DNA from: Opitutia bacterium UBA953
GTDB taxonomy: Bacteria > Verrucomicrobiota > Verrucomicrobiia > Opitutales > UBA953
Reading direction: 5' to 3'
DNA length: 64,000 nt
NCBI GenBank assembly: GCA_002293125.1
Contig: DBCR01000018.1
Span: 9,372 to 73,371, forward strand
Below the pieces are notes generated by a model. It saw nothing but the letters and a program-made list of their open reading frames with translations. It was not told the origin of the DNA and made no database searches. This document shows, in pieces, positions 25,795 through 33,630 of this stretch. Each line of letters opens with the position of its first letter. The stretch's first letter is position 1. The position numbers and the translations under genes were made by a program.

Positions 25795-26880
25795 ATGGAT
25801 CAACCCAAGCCTTTCGTGGCCGGTCGGCGACGCGCTTCGGCACGTTCATGGCGCGGCTTCCTGCTCTCCCTGGCGATGCATAGCTTGCTCGTCGTGGTCG
25901 CTTGTTGGGTGGTGTTCCACGAGCCGGTGTCCCCGACGAAGCAGGAGTTCACTGCGCATGCGGTGGCGGGGGGCAAGTCGGGTGGCCCGTCGCAGACGCA
26001 CCCCATTACCCGCAAGCCTAAGGTGCTCATGCCGCAGAAGCGGCTGACTTCGAAGTCTGCCAGCGCGACCTTGGCGCTGCCGCCCATGAAGGCGATGACT
26101 CCGGAGATGGGGTTAGCTGGACTGTCCGGTGGACAAGGGAAGGGCGGCTTCGGGCGCGGGCAGGGTGCCTTCGGCGGCAATGGCCTGGGCGCTGGTTTAG
26201 GTAACCGTGCCGGGTTTGTCGGCCGTCCGGTGATGGGCGCCTTCATCCGCGCCCAACGTGTCGCGGTCTATCTCGATTGCTCCGGTTCGATGCGCTCCTA
26301 TTTGCCGCGGGTCGAAGCGGAGATCCGCAAGCAGTTTCCCGATGCTGATGTGTTTCGTTTCGATGGCGCCCGGGTCGTCGGCTTGGGGGACGTGGTGGTC
26401 TTCGGCCGCCGGTTCCACGGTAACGCCCCGCGTCTGCGCGAAGGCCCGACGCAGACCGCGCTCGAGACGCTGACGCCGAACGGCCGCTCCGTACAGGCCA
26501 AGGTCCGCGTTGCCTGCGAGAAGGGCTCGTTGGGCGCGTGGATGGATCGACTATTGGCGGAATCCTACGATGCCTTGGTGGTCTTCTCCGATTTTCAGGA
26601 CGGAGTCCGTTTGTATGAGTCGAAAAAAGGTGAGCCGAAGATGGTCTATTCGGATAGTTCCTATCACAAGGTCGGCGGCGTCCAGAAAGGGCACACCCGT
26701 TGGCAGCGGGAGTGGCTGGAGGCCTTTGCCAAGGCGCCGAGCGGAGCCGGTCCGAGGCTTTACCTCTACACTGTCCAAAAGGAGCCGCAGGCTTTCCTTC
26801 AGGCCTGCGTAGCCGCGTCGGGAGGAGCCTCAACTTCGGTATCCTGGCTGAAAAATGGCGGGCGCAAGGCGTCGCCTTGA
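25795..26880 (+). CDS. Membrane-anchored VWA-like protein
   Basis: A 361-residue paralogue. A basic N-terminus (RRRASARSWR) and one membrane span (about 21-42) are followed by a linker containing LTSKSASATLALPPM and Gly-rich sequence up to about 140. The VWA-like domain begins at FVGRPVMGAFIRAQRVAVYL, with DCSGSM at about 161-166, EKGSLGAWMDRLL (242-254), YDALVVFSDFQDGVR (258-272) and WQREWLEAFAKA. It shares the N-terminal linker motif and the (A/G)RPVMGA motif with the 659-residue protein, so those two are the closer relatives. It lacks the repeat modules. The gap of 93 nt to the previous gene holds no clear terminator. Confidence 0.68.
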   Translation: MDQPKPFVAGRRRASARSWRGFLLSLAMHSLLVVVACWVVFHEPVSPTKQEFTAHAVAGGKSGGPSQTHPITRKPKVLMPQKRLTSKSASATLALPPMKAMTPEMGLAGLSGGQGKGGFGRGQGAFGGNGLGAGLGNRAGFVGRPVMGAFIRAQRVAVYLDCSGSMRSYLPRVEAEIRKQFPDADVFRFDGARVVGLGDVVVFGRRFHGNAPRLREGPTQTALETLTPNGRSVQAKVRVACEKGSLGAWMDRLLAESYDALVVFSDFQDGVRLYESKKGEPKMVYSDSSYHKVGGVQKGHTRWQREWLEAFAKAPSGAGPRLYLYTVQKEPQAFLQACVAASGGASTSVSWLKNGGRKASP

Positions 26881-26917
26881 CGGTTGCACCCTTCGGCGGG
26901 ACGGCTTGGATAGGCGC

Positions 26918-27337
26918 ATGGTCCCCTTCACGGCAGAATACCGCGCCAATTTCTCCGACACCGACGCCGCGGGCATCGTGCATTTCTCCACGATCTTCTT
27001 CTGGGTCGAGGCGACCGAAGAGGCCCTCTTCCGTCATCTCAAGCTACCGTTCCTCCGCACCGAGGGCGCCAAGCTCACCGGCTTCCCCCGCGTGCGCGTC
27101 GAGTGCGACTTCCTTTCGCCGATCTACCGTGAGGACGTCGTGATCGTCGCGCTGACACCGATCGAGATCGGCGACAAGAAACTCGTCTGGGGCTTCACCG
27201 CCGCCGTCGGCGAACGCGCCGTCGCCAAGGGTGCCCTGACCACTGTCTACGCCTGGCGCGAAGCCCAGGGTCCCATGTCGGCCGCCCTCGTGCCGCTCGA
27301 CATCAAGACGGCCCTGCAGAATCATTTCGGCGCGTGA
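26918..27337 (+). CDS. Acyl-CoA thioesterase, YbgC/4HBT hotdog type
   Basis: A 139-residue single hotdog-fold protein. The N-terminal YRANFSDTDAAGIVHFSTIFFWVEATEEALFR contains the family Asp (DTD-AAG) that serves as the catalytic acid in 4-hydroxybenzoyl-CoA thioesterase relatives. FPRVRVECDFLSPI and the KGALTTVYAW strand complete the fold. It probably hydrolyses acyl- or aryl-CoA; substrate unknown. The start at 26918 is chosen over 26855 because the earlier codons overlap the preceding gene. Its TGA overlaps the GTG start of the next gene, so the two are coupled. Confidence 0.8.
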   Translation: MVPFTAEYRANFSDTDAAGIVHFSTIFFWVEATEEALFRHLKLPFLRTEGAKLTGFPRVRVECDFLSPIYREDVVIVALTPIEIGDKKLVWGFTAAVGERAVAKGALTTVYAWREAQGPMSAALVPLDIKTALQNHFGA

Positions 27338-28731
27338 GGGAGGCGGCGACAATCAGCGAAGGTGCGGTCTCCCGGGTCGGCTTGGCCGCCGTCGTCCTCG
27401 CCGCCTTACTCTGGTCGGCGATCAGTTTCATGCCTCCGGGGCCTTTGCATGCGGATGAGGCCGTCCAATGGTCTCTCGCCAAGGAACTCTCCGAGGGCAC
27501 GCCCTATAGTTCGCATCAGGACAAGTTCCACGGGCCGACGCTGGCCACGGTCCTACTCATCTCGGCTAAGCTGACGGGCACCGCGCCGATGGACATGGAC
27601 GAGCATTACCTCCGCAGCGTCGTTTCGATCTTCCTCGGGCTTATGGCGGCCGCGGCTCTCATCCTGCCGGGTATCGGTCGGTCAGTCCGTTACGTCACCG
27701 CAGGTTTCGTCGTTCTGACGGCAGGCTGCACGCCGTTCAGCTATTACTTCGTCCAAGAGATGCTGCTGGTCACGGGCTTCGTCTGGGGGGTCGCGTTGTG
27801 GATGCGCGCCGAAGGCTCGCCGCCTTCTTCCCGCTGGTGGCTTCTCTCCGGCGCGACTTTCGGTTTCGCTCTCGCCTGTAAGGTCACCGCGGCGGCTTAC
27901 CTGTTTCTGTTCATCGTGGCCTTGCTGCTGTTGCGTCGCTTTGTGCCCGACCGGCGGTGGCTTCGTTTCGGTTTCGGTCTGGTCGCTTCCTGGGCGTTGT
28001 TCCAATCGGTCGGCTTCACGGATTTCGACGGCCTGCGGACCTGGTGGGTGCAGCTTGCCCGGGCCCTCGGCGTCGCGAGCGGTCATTCCGAGGACACCTT
28101 ACTTGCCGCCAGTCTGGCACCATGGGGCTGGGCCGCCGCTTGGTTGGCGGTCTTCGCGCTGGCTCGCTCCGGTCTTTCGCTCGCCGGTTGGCGGAGCCGT
28201 CATGAAGCTGATCTCCCTTGTTTGGCCGCCTTCCTCGTCTTCCTGTTTCACCTCGCGCTACCCTATAAGACTCCGTGGCTCCTGCTGCTGGTCTTCTCGC
28301 TACCTCTGACGCTCGCGTTGCCGTATCTTCTGGTCGGACGCACCGTGCGGGCGCTGGTCCTTGCACCCGCCTTGGTGACGGTCGCACTGATGGCCCAGAT
28401 GTCGCTGTCTTCCCATACGAAGACGTCGGTCGCAGTCCCAGACTTTCATCATAAAGTCGCGAAGCTGGCCAAGGCTTACGGTGATAAGTTCTATATCGCG
28501 GTGGAAGGCGGGCATTACTGGCCGCTCCCTTATTATCTCCGGGCGCACCGGGTCGGCTACGGCGACTTCCCGCAGTCGGCCAAGGCGCCACTCCGGCTGA
28601 TCCCGGCGACCGATGCGAGCGAACCGGTCGTCCCAGGGTATACTGTCTCGAGCCTGACCCTGCGCGAGGGCGGTGATCGCTATTGGGTGCTGGTTGCCAA
28701 AGGCTACGAAAGCGTTTTCATCGGTAAGTAA
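27334..28731 (+). CDS. Polytopic glycosyltransferase-like protein, Agl23/GT39 type
   Basis: A 465-residue membrane protein with about nine hydrophobic spans, GTG start overlapping the previous stop. After the first span the loop PLHADEAVQWSLAKEL has the acidic Asp-Glu typical of GT-C fold lipid-linked sugar transferases, followed by KFHGPTLATVL. LPYKTPWLLLLVFSLPL matches the PYKTPW motif I associate with the Agl23 group (flippase-associated proteins). The C-terminal 90 residues are soluble and probably periplasmic. Role in surface glycan transfer is inferred; substrate unknown. apbE-like follows after 3 nt. Confidence 0.65.
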   Translation: MREAATISEGAVSRVGLAAVVLAALLWSAISFMPPGPLHADEAVQWSLAKELSEGTPYSSHQDKFHGPTLATVLLISAKLTGTAPMDMDEHYLRSVVSIFLGLMAAAALILPGIGRSVRYVTAGFVVLTAGCTPFSYYFVQEMLLVTGFVWGVALWMRAEGSPPSSRWWLLSGATFGFALACKVTAAAYLFLFIVALLLLRRFVPDRRWLRFGFGLVASWALFQSVGFTDFDGLRTWWVQLARALGVASGHSEDTLLAASLAPWGWAAAWLAVFALARSGLSLAGWRSRHEADLPCLAAFLVFLFHLALPYKTPWLLLLVFSLPLTLALPYLLVGRTVRALVLAPALVTVALMAQMSLSSHTKTSVAVPDFHHKVAKLAKAYGDKFYIAVEGGHYWPLPYYLRAHRVGYGDFPQSAKAPLRLIPATDASEPVVPGYTVSSLTLREGGDRYWVLVAKGYESVFIGK

Positions 28732-28734
28732 GCC

Positions 28735-29670
28735 ATGGAAGACACCCCTATCATCCACAACTTCTCGCACGAGGCCTTCGGCTCCCGTTTCTGGGTGCGC
28801 ATCGCCTCCGAAGACGGCGTCTATGCGCGCAATGCCGCCGAGGCGCTTTTCCAGCTGCTCGACGACCTCGATTTCCAGACCGACCGTCGCCACGACAGCG
28901 GACCGGTCGCTTCGATCAACCAGATGCCTGAAGGGGCGATGGTCGCCACTTCCGAACACGTGCAGGCTCTCTGGAATTTCTCGAAGGACGTGAGCGCCGA
29001 CACCAACAAGGCGTTCGACGCCACCGCCGGGGCTTTGTTCGACTATTGGAAGAACCGCGGCGACATGCCTTTAAATCCTGACGATCAAGCTTGGACGCAG
29101 ATCATGTCGGCCTACCGTGAAGGCGAATTCCGCCTTGATGGTTGCGAACTCCACTGCGTCAAGTTCGGCATCGCCGTCGACTTTGGCGCCATCGTCCGCG
29201 GCTACGCACTGGATCGCATGGCCGACATGCTCGAGAGCAGCTGGGGCATCCACCGCGCCTTGCTCATGGCCTCCGGCAGCGTGACCCTTGCGCTCGATCC
29301 GCCCGGCGAATCGGCCGGCTGGCGCATCGGCGTCGGCGCCCAGTCCGAGATCAAGCTCTGCCGATTCGCCATGGCCAGTAAGACGGCCGACACGACGCAC
29401 GGTAATCTTGTCGACCCTCGCACGGGTCAGGTGATTTCCTTGCCCGGTCCGGTGCGTGCCATCGCGACATCTGCCCTCGAGGCAGAGGGATTGGCGATGG
29501 CCGGCGCTGTCCTCAATGCCTCCGAGGCCGAAGAATTCGTCAATCGCGGTTGCAGTCGCGGGCTCTGGCTGCCGGACGGCACCAAGCTGGGTTCGGTGAC
29601 GTATTTCGAGGTGACCGATCGTTCGGTGCCCGAAGCTACGACGACTTCCTCCGAAGAGTCGGCTACCTGA
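28735..29670 (+). CDS. Divergent ApbE-like FAD:protein FMN transferase
   Basis: A 311-residue protein that follows the ApbE layout: FGSRFWVRI near the start, FDATAGALFDYW (about 97-108), VDFGAIVRGYALDRM in the place of the usual DxGGIAKGYAVD, and HGNLVDPRTGQ, the counterpart of HIIDPRTG. The central NxGGD motif reads MASGSV here, so metal and FAD binding may be altered. Active ApbE proteins attach FMN to Thr in Nqr/Rnf subunits, usually after export. I see no signal peptide. It may be a cytoplasmic variant or inactive. The last 8 nt overlap the convergent TPR gene. Confidence 0.65.
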   Translation: MEDTPIIHNFSHEAFGSRFWVRIASEDGVYARNAAEALFQLLDDLDFQTDRRHDSGPVASINQMPEGAMVATSEHVQALWNFSKDVSADTNKAFDATAGALFDYWKNRGDMPLNPDDQAWTQIMSAYREGEFRLDGCELHCVKFGIAVDFGAIVRGYALDRMADMLESSWGIHRALLMASGSVTLALDPPGESAGWRIGVGAQSEIKLCRFAMASKTADTTHGNLVDPRTGQVISLPGPVRAIATSALEAEGLAMAGAVLNASEAEEFVNRGCSRGLWLPDGTKLGSVTYFEVTDRSVPEATTTSSEESAT

Positions 29671-31408
29671 GCTTGGTCTCGATGTCCCGTAGCAAGGTCT
29701 CGCGGTTACCGGAGAACAGGTAGACGTCGGAACCGAGGCGTCGGAGCGCGGCCTGCAGGACTTCCTTCGACGGGCGACGGTTCTCCATCAGCCGGCGCAG
29801 GTAGGTCTCGAGGTCGGCCGCGATGCGCGGGTGGTCGAGTTTAAGCTGCACGATCTGCTGCAGCACGGCCTGGCTGCTCTCATTCTGGAGATGGGCCTGG
29901 ATGAGCACGTCGTTGGCCTCGTCGTAGCGCTTGGCAATAATCAGCTTACGACTCGCCGAGATCAGCACCTGGGGCGGCACCTTCCGGTTCTGCATCAGTT
30001 TCTGAAGATTGATCGAGCCGATCTCCGTCTGACCGTCGGCGAAGTAGGCGATGGTCCGCAGGGCTTCGAAGGCCATGCGGGTCTCGGCCACCCACTGGTC
30101 GCGCTCCGCCTGCTTGTAGAGCTCGTCCACCAGCAGGATGGTCTCGCGTGCGCGACCGGCGTTCAGCAGGCATTCCACGTGGACAAGGTCGAAGCGGACG
30201 CGATTGGGGAAGCGGCGCTCCTTGGCGAGCTTCGCCAGGCGGGCAGTGAGGGCGACGTCGGCGGTCTCGTTGCCGAAGCGCGCGAGGTCGAGCATCGCCT
30301 GCTCTTGGTTGCCGTAGCGGGCGATAGCCTTTTCCGCGATGGTCGAACGGGCTGAACGGTTAGCGTCACCTGGCAGGAGGTAGAGTGATTGGATGAGCGG
30401 GCCGGGTTTATCCGGCATGCTGATCGCCAATAGATCGAGGCAGTCTTTGGCTCGTGAAAGTTCTCCGCTTTCCTTCAGCCAGCGGGCCTTCATCTCGAGG
30501 AGCCTGATGCCGGCGGGGTAAGCCGCGAGGGCGGCATCAAGTTCGGCCAGAGCGCCGCCGCGATCCCCGCTCTCCCAGAGAATCTGGCAGTTGAGCAGGT
30601 AGCCGTCCGCGGTCTGGTCGAGCCGGTAATCCTTGATGAACTTCAGGGCCTCGCTGAAGTTGCCACGAAGGAAGTGGGCCTGGGCCGCCGCGAGCCGAAG
30701 GTCCGCCTGGATTTCAGGCGATACATCCTTGTCGCCCTGATACTTGGCCGCCGTCGCAATCAGCCGCGCATCTTGGTCGAGCATGAAGCAGCGGGTGATG
30801 TATTGGCGGAAATAGTCGGGGTCCTTCTTGGCGAAGATGAGCGACTCTTCGAGCAGTTGATAGGCGTCGAGCGGGCGCTGGAACTGGAAGAACAGATCCG
30901 CGCAGAGCCGTTGGGCTTCGAGATTAGCCGGGGTGAGCTGCGCGCCGGTGCCGATGTAGCGCGCGAACTCGGCGTAGTCCTGCCGGGCAAGCGCCGCCTG
31001 GGCGACGCTGACGAAGTATTCCCCTTTACGGTAGAGATGCGCGGACCGACCGTACGTGTCCTTGACCGTGAGGAGCTTCGCCCGCTCCCGGAGCCGGATT
31101 TGCTCCTTGTCGCGGAAGAGATTGGTGGCGGAATTGACCACGGAGTCCGGGAGGTAGAGATACATGTCGGCCCGGCGCGTGGTCGGGATGCCGTTCATGA
31201 AGCGCTCCTTGAAGTAGTTCACTTCCGACAAGGCTACCCAAAGGATCAGCAGGAAGACCGGGAAGAGCAGGGCGATCCGCTTCCAGCTTGGGCGATACTT
31301 GCGCTCCTTGTACCCGATCGCTTCGACGATGACCATCCCCAGCAGGATAGGGTAGCTCGAGCGTGAACTCTGCCCTTGGCCGTAGACGTAATGGGGGTCG
31401 GCTGACAT
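29663..31408 (-). CDS. Membrane-anchored TPR-type protein
   Basis: About 581 residues with ATG at 31408. A later ATG at 31336 would give 557 residues and a short basic N-terminus just before the membrane span (ALLFPVFLLILWVALS). The remainder is a helical solenoid: many paired helices with Ala/Leu spacing and TPR-like Tyr/Pro turns (for example DYAEFARYIGTGAQLTPANLEAQRL and SGELSRAKDCLDLLA). This suggests a protein-protein scaffold facing the periplasm. It lies 52 nt downstream of the YyaL-type gene and its stop overlaps the apbE-like gene by 8 nt. No family name can be given. Confidence 0.65.
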   Translation of the reverse strand: MSADPHYVYGQGQSSRSSYPILLGMVIVEAIGYKERKYRPSWKRIALLFPVFLLILWVALSEVNYFKERFMNGIPTTRRADMYLYLPDSVVNSATNLFRDKEQIRLRERAKLLTVKDTYGRSAHLYRKGEYFVSVAQAALARQDYAEFARYIGTGAQLTPANLEAQRLCADLFFQFQRPLDAYQLLEESLIFAKKDPDYFRQYITRCFMLDQDARLIATAAKYQGDKDVSPEIQADLRLAAAQAHFLRGNFSEALKFIKDYRLDQTADGYLLNCQILWESGDRGGALAELDAALAAYPAGIRLLEMKARWLKESGELSRAKDCLDLLAISMPDKPGPLIQSLYLLPGDANRSARSTIAEKAIARYGNQEQAMLDLARFGNETADVALTARLAKLAKERRFPNRVRFDLVHVECLLNAGRARETILLVDELYKQAERDQWVAETRMAFEALRTIAYFADGQTEIGSINLQKLMQNRKVPPQVLISASRKLIIAKRYDEANDVLIQAHLQNESSQAVLQQIVQLKLDHPRIAADLETYLRRLMENRRPSKEVLQAALRRLGSDVYLFSGNRETLLRDIETKLR

Positions 31409-31460
31409 GCCTGCCACGATGTTCCTGCTCCCCTCGGGGCGGGCAAGAGCGGATTGCCCG

Positions 31461-33464
31461 TCAGAGGCTCGCGGCGGCCTCTTGGGCGGTCTGGACGGGG
31501 GCGAGGCAGGTCTGGCCTACGCAGACGGCAAAACCGGTCGCAGAAGGCTCTGCGACGAGAAAGACGGGCCGATACGGCCGGGTCTGGGGCGCGGTCTTCT
31601 CGTCGCCGTTTAGGGCCTGGCGCAGTTCCTCCCAACGCCCGGATGCTTTGACGGTCGCATGACCGATGGCGAAGCGGGCGATACCGTCCAAGGCATGGGC
31701 GACGCCGTTGGGCACGTTCTTGCAGAGGCCGCCGTAGGCGGTGGAAAGATCAGCAAACTCACGCGCCCAGCGGGTGTCCGTGGAAAGCATCTGGATCTGC
31801 CCGAAGCCGTGGAGGAGCGAGGAGTTGCCGGAGGGTACGGCGTTATCGAACCAATCCTTCTGGCGGACGGAAAGGTCGTCGCGGTCGGCCGATACGACAA
31901 AGGAGCCGATGGAGTGCGGATCGCCGAACAGAGTTTGCGATGCCGACAGCAGGCCCTCGGCGCGTTGGGCGTAAGGATGCGCCTGCCCCGGTCTGGCCCA
32001 GCGGGCATAGGCGGCCAAGGCGAGCTCCGCTTCGGCGAGCCAAGCGTAGTCGCTGAGGTTGCCGACCAAGGTCGTCTTGTCGCCGTGCGCGACGGAAAGC
32101 AGCTTGGCGCCGTCTTCACGGGCGAAGCGCGTCCACAGGTTGGCTTCGGTTTCGATGGCGAGTTCGACCCATTCCTTGCGTCCGAGGATCCAGCCGGCCT
32201 TGGCGAGGTTGCCGACGAGCAGGGCGTTCCAGCTGAGGAGGTTCTTGTCGTCGCGCGCTGGCTGGGGACGCTGATCGCGGATCGCGAGGAGCTGGGCCCG
32301 CGCGGCGACGAAGCGTTGCCGTGCCGCATGGTCACCCTTGAGCTTGGGGATATTCTTCCCCTCGAAATTACCCTTATCCGAAAGGCCGTAGGCCTGGGCG
32401 AAGGCGAAGGCCTCGTCGCCGAGGGCGGCCGCCACTTCCGGCGCGGTCCACACATAGGTAGTGCCTTCGTGGTGATCGGTATCGGCATCGAGCGAGGCGG
32501 CGAACAGTCCGTTGGCGGTGCGCATCTCACGGAGCATCCAGTCGACGGTCTCGATGCAGACGTCGACGTAGAGCGGATCGCGGTAGCGGGCCCAGGCTTC
32601 GGCGTAGGTGCCGAGCAGCTGGGCGTTGTCATACAGCATTTTCTCGAAGTGCGGGACGGTCCAGTCGCGGTCGACGCAGTAGCGATGGAAGCCGCCGCCG
32701 ACCTGGTCGAACAAGCCGCCGCGGGCCATGGAGCCGAGGGTGATGGTCAGGACGGCATCGATGCGGGAGGCGAGCGCGCGGTCGGTTTCGACCGCCGCGG
32801 CGCCGCGCAGGCCGAGCAAAAGGTTCAGGGTGTGCGGGGTGGGGAACTTCGGTGCGGCGCCGAAGCCTCCGAAGGTGTCATCATGCTGCTCGCAGATGCG
32901 GCGGGCGGCGGCCACGAGGTCATCAGGCGTGGGGGCGCTGCCATCGGCGTCCGGCGCCCGGGTGAGGTGCGTGAGGTTTTGCGCGATGGCGTCGGCGTTG
33001 GCGGCGAGCTCGGACTTGTTGCGATGGTAGAAGTCAGAGACGCGCATGAGCAGTTGCGGCCAAGGTACCTGGCTGTGCCCGCGGTCTTCGGGTGGAAAAT
33101 ACGTCCCGCCGAAGAACGGTCGGCCATCCGGCAAGCAGAAGCAGTTGAGCGGCCACCCGCCGTGACCCTGGATCATCTGCACGGCGTCCATCATGAGTTT
33201 GTCGACTTCAGGGCGTTCCTCGCGGTCGACCTTGATGCAGACGAAATGCTGGTTCATCAGGTCAGCGATCCAGGGCTGCTCAAAGGATTCGCGGGCCATC
33301 ACGTGGCACCAGTGGCAGGAGGAGTAGCCGACCGACACCAGCACGGGCTTATCCTTGGCCTTGGCCTCCGCGAAGGCCTCGGCGCACCAGGGCCACCAAT
33401 GCACGGGGTTGGCCTCGTGTTGGCGGAGGTAGAGCGAGCTTTCGTGGGCCAGGCGGTTCGACAC
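31461..33464 (-). CDS. YyaL/SSP411-type protein (DUF255, thioredoxin fold plus six-hairpin domain)
   Basis: A 667-residue protein of the family that includes B. subtilis YyaL and mammalian spermatogenesis-associated protein 20. The N-terminal RLAHESSLYLRQHEANPVHWWPW is the family opening, and SVGYSSCHWCHVMARESFE has a CxxC in a thioredoxin-like fold. VDREERPEVDKLMM and GGWPLNCFCLPDGRPFFGGTYFP follow. The rest resembles an (alpha/alpha)6 barrel like that of N-acylglucosamine 2-epimerase. Biochemical role is unproven. The GTG at 33464 fits the family start; upstream in-frame sequence is not family-like. Confidence 0.88.
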   Translation of the reverse strand: MSNRLAHESSLYLRQHEANPVHWWPWCAEAFAEAKAKDKPVLVSVGYSSCHWCHVMARESFEQPWIADLMNQHFVCIKVDREERPEVDKLMMDAVQMIQGHGGWPLNCFCLPDGRPFFGGTYFPPEDRGHSQVPWPQLLMRVSDFYHRNKSELAANADAIAQNLTHLTRAPDADGSAPTPDDLVAAARRICEQHDDTFGGFGAAPKFPTPHTLNLLLGLRGAAAVETDRALASRIDAVLTITLGSMARGGLFDQVGGGFHRYCVDRDWTVPHFEKMLYDNAQLLGTYAEAWARYRDPLYVDVCIETVDWMLREMRTANGLFAASLDADTDHHEGTTYVWTAPEVAAALGDEAFAFAQAYGLSDKGNFEGKNIPKLKGDHAARQRFVAARAQLLAIRDQRPQPARDDKNLLSWNALLVGNLAKAGWILGRKEWVELAIETEANLWTRFAREDGAKLLSVAHGDKTTLVGNLSDYAWLAEAELALAAYARWARPGQAHPYAQRAEGLLSASQTLFGDPHSIGSFVVSADRDDLSVRQKDWFDNAVPSGNSSLLHGFGQIQMLSTDTRWAREFADLSTAYGGLCKNVPNGVAHALDGIARFAIGHATVKASGRWEELRQALNGDEKTAPQTRPYRPVFLVAEPSATGFAVCVGQTCLAPVQTAQEAAASL

Positions 33465-33630
33465 GTCTGGAAGGTTGGCATCCTTCGGCAGGGTGCAACA
33501 AAGACCGTTTCCGAGCCGTTCGACTTGCAGGGGAGGGGGCGAAGGGCAAAGGTTCGCGGGTGCCTTCCGTCCGCCCCAGCCGCGTCCTCGGCCGTCCCCT
33601 CGGACGGTCTGAGGCCAAGCCTGCCTGATC

